Source: Rhodococcus sp. ARC_M5
GTDB taxonomy: Bacteria; Actinomycetota; Actinomycetes; Mycobacteriales; Mycobacteriaceae
Assembly: GCF_022810405.1 (NCBI RefSeq)
Contig: NZ_JALGQE010000006.1
Coordinates: forward strand, 248,001 to 312,000
Reading direction: 5' to 3'
DNA length: 64,000 bases
Below the pieces are notes generated by a model. The model was not told the origin of the DNA. It did no database searches and saw only the letters and a list, made by a program, of their open reading frames with translations. The position numbers and the translations under genes were made by a program. Shown here one piece after another: positions 33,246 to 64,000 of this stretch; within the stretch, counting starts at the first letter, position 1, and each line of letters begins with the position of its first letter.

Positions 33246-34013
33246 CTAGCCGAATTGCTGCCACCCGAGCCGAACGACCATCCCCACGACCACGACGAGC
33301 AGGACGATTCTCACGAATCCGGCACCGCGAGCGACCGCAGTCCGCGACCCGAGGACGGCACCGAAGACGTTGCACACCGCCATGGCCGCGCCCAGTTGCC
33401 AGTAGACGCTGCCGGTGACCGCGAAGAAGGCGAGAGCACCGACGTTGGATCCCACGTTGATCACCTTGGCCATCGCGGCACTGCGCACGAACTCGGTGCC
33501 GAGCATCGTGGCGAAGACGATGATGAGGAACGTTCCGGTGCCGGGCCCGAGGATACCGTCGTAGAAGCCGATTCCGGCGGCGGCCAGACCGATGACGATC
33601 AGCACTCTGCGATGGGTCGGCGGCGACGGTGCCGCGGTTCGACCGATGGTCGGGCGGCACGTCACCAGTATTGCCACGCCGACGAGAACGACCATGATGA
33701 TAGGGATGAACAGCTCGCGGTCGATCAACGACACCGCGGCAGCGCCGAGCGCGGAGGTCACGGCCGCGAGCACACCGGCCGGCACCAGCACCGTCCAATT
33801 CAGCGTCACCTTCCGCGCAAAAGTGACGACGGCGGCGACGGTACCGAACACCGCGGTTGCCTTGTTGGTCGCCAGCGCTGCCTGCTGAGTCAGTTGCGGT
33901 GCGACGAGGAGGATTGCCGGCAACAGGATCAGGCCGCCTCCGCCCACCACTGCATCGACCCAACCGGCTGCGGTGGCAGCGACCAACAGCAGTCCCCAGT
34001 CGGCAGCAGTCAT
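33246..34013 (-). CDS. TSUP-family permease (TauE/SafE)
   Basis: 255 residues with about eight hydrophobic helices and the TauE/SafE signature GWVDAVVGGGGLILLPAIL, repeated as GFYDGILGPGTGTFLII in the second half. An anion/sulfur-compound exporter or importer is likely; the substrate is unknown. ATG 34013 is divergent from the histidine kinase gene by only 17 bp, so the two share a very compact promoter zone. It lies 11 bp from the tldD start on the same strand and may be cotranscribed with tldDE. Confidence 0.88.
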   Translation of the reverse strand: MTAADWGLLLVAATAAGWVDAVVGGGGLILLPAILLVAPQLTQQAALATNKATAVFGTVAAVVTFARKVTLNWTVLVPAGVLAAVTSALGAAAVSLIDRELFIPIIMVVLVGVAILVTCRPTIGRTAAPSPPTHRRVLIVIGLAAAGIGFYDGILGPGTGTFLIIVFATMLGTEFVRSAAMAKVINVGSNVGALAFFAVTGSVYWQLGAAMAVCNVFGAVLGSRTAVARGAGFVRIVLLVVVVGMVVRLGWQQFG

Positions 34014-34030
34014 ACGGCAAACTCAATCAC

Positions 34031-35191
34031 ATGCGTCGATTCAGTCTGTGGCTACGTGGGCAGCCCTTCGTGGCCGATGCTCTCCTGGCAGTCGGGCTGT
34101 TTCTCGTCGACATACTGGTGTTCGTCAGCTCGTCCGACGGTCTGAACGGACCGTTGTTTCTGGTGTTCTCGGTGGTGCTGACGCTTCCCGTCGCGTGGCG
34201 TCGGCGTCTGCCCCGCTCGATCGCGGCCGTGACTCTCGTCACGACCACTGCCTCCGACATCGCAGGCAGTATGGCGGGCGACGCGTACAACGGTCATCCG
34301 GCCGCGCTGGCCCTGCCGATCATGCTCTACACGCTGGTCGCATACGTCGGTCGGGCACAGGGCGGCGTCTATGCCGTCACCCTGGCTGCGTACACCGCCG
34401 CGAATCTGTTTCTGTTCGACCAACCGTTGTTCACGACACTGCTGTTCAGCGCGTTGATGTACGCATTGTCGTGGGTTGCGGCGGAATTTCTCGGGGCCCG
34501 CCGGGCCTACGACGAAGCGACTGAGGCTCGACTCGTCGTGGCCGAGTACGACAGAGACCGCCGCGCCGAAGAGGCGGTGATCATGGAGCGCACGCGCATC
34601 GCGCGAGAACTGCACGACGTCATCGCTCACGGAGTGAGCGTCATGGTCGTCCAGGCCGACGGCGCCTCGTACGCGATCAGGCGAAACCCCGAACGCGCGG
34701 AGCAGGCGGTTGCCAACATCTCGGCGACCGGTCGACTCGCGCTGTCCGAGTTGCGCAGGACCGTCGCGTTGCTGCGGACGTCACCCGACTCGGACGACAT
34801 GCCCCAGTACGGCACCGCGGGCCTCGCTCGGGTCGTCGAGATGATGGGGCGAGCCGGATTGAACGTCGAGATCGAACAGACCGGGAACCTCGACGACATC
34901 AGTCCGGCGATCAGCCTGGGCGTGCACCGTCTGGTACAGGAATCGTTGACCAACGTTCTGCGCCACGCCGGCCACGCCCCACGCGCCATCGTGAAGGTCG
35001 TTCGCGAGGACGAGGCGGTCACCGTCGAGATATCCGACAACGGAACCGGTGGCGAACCGTCGTCGACGGCAGGCGGCGGACACGGATTGCTCGGTATGCG
35101 TGAGCGGGTCGCCGTATTGAACGGCACACTGTCCGCAGGCCGCACCCCACACGGCAATTGGCTCGTGCGGGCAACGCTGCCGATCGACTGA
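34031..35191 (+). CDS. NarL-type sensor histidine kinase
   Basis: 386 residues from ATG 34031. The N-terminal half has four or five membrane helices (about residues 15-155) with little extracytoplasmic loop, so it likely senses within the membrane. HisKA_3 phosphoacceptor is His195 in ARELHDVIAHGVSVM; the HATPase domain has ESLTNVLRHA and DNGTGG and GLLGMRERV. It precedes its response regulator by 16 bp. The open frame extends upstream to 33857 but is antisense to the TSUP gene. The signal is unknown. Confidence 0.92.
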   Translation: MRRFSLWLRGQPFVADALLAVGLFLVDILVFVSSSDGLNGPLFLVFSVVLTLPVAWRRRLPRSIAAVTLVTTTASDIAGSMAGDAYNGHPAALALPIMLYTLVAYVGRAQGGVYAVTLAAYTAANLFLFDQPLFTTLLFSALMYALSWVAAEFLGARRAYDEATEARLVVAEYDRDRRAEEAVIMERTRIARELHDVIAHGVSVMVVQADGASYAIRRNPERAEQAVANISATGRLALSELRRTVALLRTSPDSDDMPQYGTAGLARVVEMMGRAGLNVEIEQTGNLDDISPAISLGVHRLVQESLTNVLRHAGHAPRAIVKVVREDEAVTVEISDNGTGGEPSSTAGGGHGLLGMRERVAVLNGTLSAGRTPHGNWLVRATLPID

Positions 35192-35207
35192 GTACTAGGT
35201 TGAGTCC

Positions 35208-35864
35208 GTGCCCATCACCGTTGTCGTCGTCGACGACCAGGAACTCATGCGTATGGGTTTGAACATGGTGCTCGAGGCACAGGACGACATCGAGGTGGTG
35301 GGGGAGGCATCCGACGGCGCAGCTGCTGTCGAGGCCGTGACCAGGCTGGCCCCGACGGTGGTGTTGATGGACATTCGTATGCCCGGCATCGATGGGGTCG
35401 CCGCCACCCGCACCATCACCGAATCCGGCTCCGAAGCACGCGTGCTGGTGATGACGACGTTCGACCTCGACGACAACGTCCTCGGTGCGCTTCGGGCGGG
35501 TGCCAGCGGATTCCTGCTCAAGGACACGCCCCCGGAGGATTTGATCTCCGCGATCCGCAGCGTGGCCGCAGGCGATGCCGTCGTCTCGCCCAAGGTCACC
35601 AAACGTTTGCTCTCGCGGTTCGTCGCCCAGTCCGAATCGATCGCCGATGCGTCGGTACTCGATGCCCTCACCGGGCGTGAACGCGAGGTCCTGGTGCACT
35701 TGGCAACGGGGCTGTCCAATGCCGAGATCGCCGCAGTCCTGCATCTGTCCGAGGCGACGATCAAGACCCATATCGGCCGAATCCTGACGAAGCTGGGTGT
35801 CCGCGACAGAGTCCAGGCCGTGGTTCTGGCCTACGAGACGGGTCTCGTGCGACCGGGTTCCTAG
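35208..35864 (+). CDS. LuxR/NarL-family response regulator
   Basis: 218 residues from GTG 35208. Receiver with acidic pair DD (9-10), phosphoacceptor Asp55 (VVLMDIRMPG), Thr in MTTFD and Lys in GFLLKD. C-terminal LuxR HTH: LTGREREVLVHLATGLSNAEIAAVL and ATIKTHIGRILTKLG. Cognate of the upstream kinase. Targets are unknown. Confidence 0.94.
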   Translation: MPITVVVVDDQELMRMGLNMVLEAQDDIEVVGEASDGAAAVEAVTRLAPTVVLMDIRMPGIDGVAATRTITESGSEARVLVMTTFDLDDNVLGALRAGASGFLLKDTPPEDLISAIRSVAAGDAVVSPKVTKRLLSRFVAQSESIADASVLDALTGREREVLVHLATGLSNAEIAAVLHLSEATIKTHIGRILTKLGVRDRVQAVVLAYETGLVRPGS

Positions 35865-35945
35865 AGAATTTCCGGCAAACCGGGCACCTCGGGAGCGTTT
35901 CGGACTTCCCGCGCGTTGTACCGGTGAAGCGAAGAAAGGACCGTC

Positions 35946-36482
35946 ATGCTCGCTCTGTTCGTCCTCTATGTCGTGGTCGAGGTCGCAGCGCTGGTCGCCG
36001 TGGGAAGCGCGATCGGTGTGCTCTGGACCGTCGTGCTGTTGATCGGCGGATCCCTGATCGGGTCACTGCTGGTGCGGTCGCAGGGCAGACGGGTGCTGGA
36101 CGGGTTGCAGCGAGCATCGCGAGGCGAGCGGTCGGCCGGCGGCGCTGTTGCCGACGGCGCTCTGTTCGCCGCAGGGTCGGTCGCGATGTTCGTTCCGGGT
36201 CTGGTGACCACGGTTGTCGGATTGCTGTTGCTGATTCCGCCGACCAGGTGGCTACTACGCCCAGCGGTGATGTGGGCCGCCGCACGTTGGTTGCCGCAGG
36301 TTGCGACCGCGACGCGGCGCATGCGACCTACCGTCATCGACGGTGAGATCCTCGACGATCGCGTCGACGACAGCACTCGAGCACCGAATGCCTCCGGTTC
36401 TGCGCCGATCCTCGAAGGACAGGTGATCGAGGCCGACGGGTTCGATTCCGCTGCTGGGGATTTCCGGAAGCCACACCGGTAG
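35946..36482 (+). CDS. fxsA: FxsA-family membrane protein
   Basis: 178 residues; ATG 35946 has GAAAGGA upstream. Three hydrophobic segments at LALFVLYVVVEVAALVAVG, LWTVVLLIGGSLIGSLLV and VAMFVPGLVTTVVGLLLLIPPTRWLL, the last with the FxsA-type PGxxTxxxGLLLLIPPTR motif. In E. coli FxsA overproduction blocks phage T7 exclusion; the native role is unclear. The C-terminal tail is acidic. In M. tuberculosis fxsA lies just upstream of lnt-ppm1, as here. Confidence 0.88.
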   Translation: MLALFVLYVVVEVAALVAVGSAIGVLWTVVLLIGGSLIGSLLVRSQGRRVLDGLQRASRGERSAGGAVADGALFAAGSVAMFVPGLVTTVVGLLLLIPPTRWLLRPAVMWAAARWLPQVATATRRMRPTVIDGEILDDRVDDSTRAPNASGSAPILEGQVIEADGFDSAAGDFRKPHR

Positions 36483-36499
36483 GGGCAGACTGGTCGTTC

Positions 36500-38095
36500 G
36501 TGACCACCGAATTGTTCTGCGGCGGACGGATCTACAGTCCGACAGCTTCCGACGCCACCGCCATGGCCGTGACCGATGGAATCGTCAGTTGGATCGGTGA
36601 GGATCGAACCGGTCGAGCGCTCCACCCAGGAGTCCGCATCACCGACCTGGCCGGGTCCTTCGTGGCACCGGCGTTCGTCGATACTCACGTGCACGTCACC
36701 GATCTGGGTCTTTCGCTGATCGGTCTCAATCTCTCCGGCTGCACGTCGCTCGAACACTGCATGCGGGTGCTCGCCGACCATGCTTCGACGTCCTCGAACG
36801 CGCTGGTCTGGGGACACGGTTGGGACGAATCCGGGTGGCCCGAACAACGCGCACCGTCGACTGCCGACCTCGATGCGGCAGCGCCCGGGCGCCCGGTGTA
36901 CCTCACTCGCATCGATTCGCATTCGGCTGCCGTTTCGACGCCCTTGCGCATCGCCGCGTCCGGTATCGAATCCACCGCAGGTTTTTCGGAACAATCTCCA
37001 CTTACCGCCGCCGCACATCACCTCGCACGTCTGACGGCACGGTCGATGATGACAGCCGACACTCGGGATCGTGCTCGAACTGCTGCGCTCGACGTTGCTG
37101 CGGCGCAGGGAATCGTCGCAGTCCACGAATGCGCTGGTCCGATCGTGTCGGGTCTCGACGACTTCCGTGAACTGATGGCCACCGAACACGGAGTGGAGGT
37201 TCGCGGCTACTGGGGCGAACTGGTCGAGACGGCGGAGCAGGCGCGGCAACTGCTGGACGACACCGGTGCCCACGGGCTGGCCGGAGACATCTTCGTCGAC
37301 GGCTCGCTCGGATCACGGACCGCATGGTTGTCGTCGCCGTACGCGGACGGCACCGGATCGGGCGAACCGTACGAGGACGTCGATGCGATCGCAGCACACA
37401 TCTCGGCCTGCACCACGGCCGGAGTGCAGGCGGGTTTTCACGTCATCGGTGACGCGGCTGTCTCGGCCGCTGTCGCCGCCTTCGAGCAGGTGGTGGCTCG
37501 GCTGGGAACTCCTGCCGTAGCCGCCTGCGGCCATCGGCTCGAACATCTGGCCATGGTGGCACCCGAACAGGCCGACCGGTTGGCCTCGTGGGGTGTCATA
37601 GCCAGCATGCAACCGAGGTTCGACGCATTGTGGGGCGGTTCGGACGGACTGTATGCAGCGAGGCTCGGCACCGAGCGTGCTTCGGCGCTCCATCCGTTCG
37701 CCCGCCTGGCATCGGCGGGGGTGTCGCTCGCACTGGGATCGGATGCGCCGGTCACCCGTCTCGATCCGTGGGCGACGGTCAGAGCCGCGGTCAACCATCA
37801 CACGCCTGGCAGTGCCATCTCGCCTCGGGCTGCCTTCTCGGCCGCGACCCGCGGAGCGTGGCGCGCGGGCGGAGTCCGAGACGGGTTGGCCGGCACGTTG
37901 GTGCCGGGAGCGCCCGCGTCCTTCGCGGTGTGGGAGGTCGACGAACTCGTTGTACGAGCTCCCAAGGACAGCGTGCAACGCTGGTCGACGGATCCGCGAG
38001 CGGGTGTGTCGCCGTTGCCGAGTCTCGACGTGACGTCCGCGAGCCCCCAGTGCTCGATGACGGTGCATCGTGGACAGGTCATCCATGAGAAGTGA
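36500..38095 (+). CDS. Amidohydrolase of the YtcJ-like family
   Basis: 531 residues from GTG 36500. Metal-binding HxH in VDTHVHVTDLG, then GHGWDESGWP, HVIGDAAV, CGHRLEHLAMV and LGSDAPVTRLDPW, which are the YtcJ-type metal-dependent hydrolase landmarks. It probably cleaves an amide or imide in a small molecule; the substrate is unknown. It overlaps lnt by 11 bp. Confidence 0.9.
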   Translation: MTTELFCGGRIYSPTASDATAMAVTDGIVSWIGEDRTGRALHPGVRITDLAGSFVAPAFVDTHVHVTDLGLSLIGLNLSGCTSLEHCMRVLADHASTSSNALVWGHGWDESGWPEQRAPSTADLDAAAPGRPVYLTRIDSHSAAVSTPLRIAASGIESTAGFSEQSPLTAAAHHLARLTARSMMTADTRDRARTAALDVAAAQGIVAVHECAGPIVSGLDDFRELMATEHGVEVRGYWGELVETAEQARQLLDDTGAHGLAGDIFVDGSLGSRTAWLSSPYADGTGSGEPYEDVDAIAAHISACTTAGVQAGFHVIGDAAVSAAVAAFEQVVARLGTPAVAACGHRLEHLAMVAPEQADRLASWGVIASMQPRFDALWGGSDGLYAARLGTERASALHPFARLASAGVSLALGSDAPVTRLDPWATVRAAVNHHTPGSAISPRAAFSAATRGAWRAGGVRDGLAGTLVPGAPASFAVWEVDELVVRAPKDSVQRWSTDPRAGVSPLPSLDVTSASPQCSMTVHRGQVIHEK

Positions 38096-39686
38096 GTCGG
38101 TTCCGACCGCTGTGACGGAGCGCTCGTCGGGGGAGAGGTTGCGCCGGGTAGCGGTGTCCACCGCGCTGTCCGTCGCCGGCGGTGGCCTGATCTTCGCCAG
38201 CTTTCCTCCGCGAACCCTGTGGTTCCTGGCACCAGTGGGCATCGCGATGCTGGCCGCAGTCCTGACCGGCTTCGGTGGGCGACGATCGGTGTCGCTCAAA
38301 GCCGGGTTCGGGTACGGCTTCGCCGCCGGTCTCGGGTTCTTCGTTCCGCTGCTGCCGTGGATCGGTGTCTACGTCGGTCCGATGCCGTGGCTGGCGCTCG
38401 CTGCCGCCGAGTCCGTCTTCGTCGGCTTGTTCGGCACTCTCGGTGTGCTGGCAGCACGAACTGCCTGGTGGCCGTTGTCGATGGCATTGGCCTGGAGTCT
38501 GACCGAATGGCTGCGATCCAGTGTTCCCTTCGGTGGCTTTCCGTGGGGCAGATTGGCTTTCGGTCAGCCCGAGGGCTGGTTGTTGCCCCTGGCGAGCATC
38601 GGTGGTGCACCGTTGCTCGGTTTCGGTGTGGCACTGACCGGAACCGGCATGGCTGCACTACTGCTGCTGGGCTCCCGATGGAACGGAATGCGTTCCGTCG
38701 TCGGACCGGTCGCTGCAACGACAGTCGCATCGATCGTGGCGCTGGCCGTGCTGCCGACTCTGCACAGCAACGACGCTCCGGAGGGTGACGAACGGACGGT
38801 GACGATCGCAGCCGTACAGGGCAGCGTTCCGCGGCTCGGTCTCGATTTCAATGCCCAGCGTCGCGCTGTACTGGACAATCACGTCAGCGAGACGATGGCG
38901 CTGGCCGCCGACGTCGATGCAGGTCGGCAGCCCGCGCCGGATCTCGTGGTGTGGCCCGAGAACGCGTCCGATATCGATCCGTTGAGAAACGCCGACGCTG
39001 CGACTCTCATCACACAGGCGTCCGTGGCTGTCGGAGCCCCGATCCTCGTCGGTACGGTTCTGGTCAATGCCGATGGCACGAACACGAATTCGGTTATTGC
39101 GTGGAACGGTACGGATGGGCCGGGTGAGCGGCACGACAAGACGATAATTCAACCGTTCGGCGAATACTTGCCATTCCGAAGCTTTTTTCGTTTGTTTTCG
39201 GAATATGCCGACCGAGCGGGTTATTTCGTCCCGGGGTCGGGAAACGGAGTGGTGAACGCCGCAGGAATAGCCGCGGGAATAGCGACGTGCTATGAGGTCG
39301 CATTCGATCGTGCGCTCGAGGAATCGGTCCGCTCTGGTGCCGAGTTCATTGCCATCCCCACCAACAACGCCACCTTCGGCGACACCGAAATGACCTACCA
39401 ACAACTTGCGATGTCCAGAGTGCGCGCCGTCGAGCACGGGAGAACGGTCGTGGTGGCCGCCACCAGTGGCGTCAGCGCGATCGTGGCACCGGACGGCGGT
39501 GTCCTACAGCAGACGCCGCTCTTCACCGCTGATGTACTGGTTTCCAGTGTGGTCCTACGCCAATCGCTCACCGTCGCCACCAGGCTCGGCAGCGGATCGG
39601 AACTGGTGTTGTGTCTGGCCGCAGTCGTCGCGCTCGGCGCGACGGTTCTGGCCGGACGGCGCTCTTCTGCCGAAAACCGTCGGTGA
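38085..39686 (+). CDS. lnt: Apolipoprotein N-acyltransferase (Lnt)
   Basis: Third enzyme of lipoprotein maturation, adding the N-acyl chain. 533 residues from ATG 38085; the GTG at 38070 lies further inside the upstream gene. Several N-terminal membrane helices (about 25-210) are followed by the nitrilase domain with Glu in WPENAS, Lys in HDKTIIQPFGEYLPF and Cys in ATCYEVAFD, the Glu-Lys-Cys triad. A final membrane helix lies near the end. In mycobacteria Lnt is fused to the Ppm1 dolichol-phosphate mannose synthase; here it is not, and the next gene is the giant synthetase. Confidence 0.92.
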   Translation: MRSESVPTAVTERSSGERLRRVAVSTALSVAGGGLIFASFPPRTLWFLAPVGIAMLAAVLTGFGGRRSVSLKAGFGYGFAAGLGFFVPLLPWIGVYVGPMPWLALAAAESVFVGLFGTLGVLAARTAWWPLSMALAWSLTEWLRSSVPFGGFPWGRLAFGQPEGWLLPLASIGGAPLLGFGVALTGTGMAALLLLGSRWNGMRSVVGPVAATTVASIVALAVLPTLHSNDAPEGDERTVTIAAVQGSVPRLGLDFNAQRRAVLDNHVSETMALAADVDAGRQPAPDLVVWPENASDIDPLRNADAATLITQASVAVGAPILVGTVLVNADGTNTNSVIAWNGTDGPGERHDKTIIQPFGEYLPFRSFFRLFSEYADRAGYFVPGSGNGVVNAAGIAAGIATCYEVAFDRALEESVRSGAEFIAIPTNNATFGDTEMTYQQLAMSRVRAVEHGRTVVVAATSGVSAIVAPDGGVLQQTPLFTADVLVSSVVLRQSLTVATRLGSGSELVLCLAAVVALGATVLAGRRSSAENRR

Positions 39687-40339
39687 GTCTGCAAATTCCG
39701 GCTTTTACGTATCCCGGAGTCCGATGCAGATCCCGCGGTGTTGTGGCGAACGCCGCGCGACGTCATTCGTTCGACCGAATAGGGCACGTTCGAGTGGCAC
39801 TGGTGGTCACTTCTGTAACAGGCTGGAGATGATGGTCGATGATTTTTATGACTACCGCACAAAGGAATCTCACCGATGTTGTATCTTTGAAGGCCGCTGG
39901 AGGTGTTCGATGCCGAATTCGGGTGTGACTTCAGCGGATGGCCGACGGTATCGGCGTCGATGCAGTAGCGCACTGTCGACGTGAGCATTTCGAGCGTGCC
40001 ATACGCCTGGCGGGAGGGGGAGTTCGTGTTGCACACGACGATGCAATCGACTGTCGGTAGCCGCCGGTTCTCCGATCTCACAGTTTGTTCTCTGCGGTGA
40101 AACCCGGCTGACTCCCCGTTTCAATCCGCTCGGCCGAGCGCGACGAATCGATACAGAACTCTTTCACCACCGAACGTGTGTCGAACCGACACCGATGCAG
40201 ACCAGAACGGAAGCCAGAATTGCCCAATCGCGCGCAGAGGCCGACGCGGCTCGACAGTCCGAGCCGAACCGAAAGCTCCGGGTCGATCGACCCGACGTCG
40301 GCAATCGCCGCCGCTACCGTGTCGCCGAAGGGCAAGTGA
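39687..40339 (+). other. 653-bp non-coding gap upstream of the giant synthetase
   Basis: No convincing gene on either strand: the open frames here are short or antisense to lnt and have no family features. Base composition is more AT-rich than the neighbours, with T- and A-runs around 39840-39895. It probably holds the synthetase promoter, and could be a decayed remnant of a displaced gene. I see no strong inverted repeat or clear sigma-type boxes. Confidence 0.5.

Positions 40340-64000
<23,661 letters not shown>

Noticed and set aside
39395-40081. 228-codon minus-strand frame over the lnt end and the following gap
   Set aside because: Low-complexity composition, no family motif, and mostly antisense to Lnt catalytic sequence.

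Overview
The window reads as chromosomal DNA from a high-GC mycolic-acid actinobacterium (Mycobacteriales), most likely Rhodococcus or a close relative. The evidence is a complete Pup-proteasome locus, F420-type split-barrel oxidoreductases, GTG starts, many ATGA/GTGA overlaps, and gene order that follows the Mycobacterium tuberculosis Rv2116-Rv2051c region from memory (lppK, mpa, dop, pup, prcBA, pafABC, tatAC, helY, pepE, the Rv2074-Rv2061c cobalamin block, fxsA, lnt). No database search was run; family calls come from reading the translations.

Region 1 (1-11081) is the pupylation and proteasome locus: a divergent lipoprotein, then mpa, dop, pup, prcB, prcA, then, after an opposite-strand PAP2/diacylglycerol-kinase fusion gene, pafA, pafB and pafC. 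Pup ends in GGQ and needs Dop deamidation; PafA ligates it; Mpa ends in GQYL and feeds substrates to PrcAB. Region 2 (11168-19087) holds tatA, tatC, a HelY-type helicase, a DUF4333 membrane protein, a 5'-3' exonuclease-like protein, an M24 peptidase and a small nucleotidyltransferase-family protein.

Region 3 (19107-29824) is an aerobic cobalamin block: cobL and cobK on the plus strand, cobIJ, cobH and cobG on the minus strand, and cobN on the plus strand behind a cobalamin riboswitch. Two small F420/PPOX-type proteins flank it. cobM is not where it would be expected. Region 4 (29908-39686) has a VOC protein, a TldD/TldE pair, a TSUP permease, a NarL-type two-component system, FxsA, a YtcJ-like amidohydrolase and apolipoprotein N-acyltransferase (Lnt).

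Region 5 (40340-64000) is the striking part: one reading frame with no stop, running off the window (7,887 codons seen), encoding a giant nonribosomal peptide synthetase. Its order is Cstart, half-C, A1, T | C, A2(Ser), T | C, A3, T, E | C, A4, T | C, A5(Thr), T, E | C, A6, T | C... The A domains of modules 1 and 3 lie in a 1,528-bp repeat that looks identical at nucleotide level, begins and ends at A-domain linkers, and uses G/T-ending codons unlike the surrounding C-ending synthetase. This looks like a recent natural adenylation-domain replacement and copying event. The predicted peptide begins (acyl)-X-Ser-(D-X)-X'-(D-allo-Thr)-X''-. The synthetase sits directly after lnt, where ppm1 would normally follow. 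No IS element, tRNA, rRNA or CRISPR array was seen.
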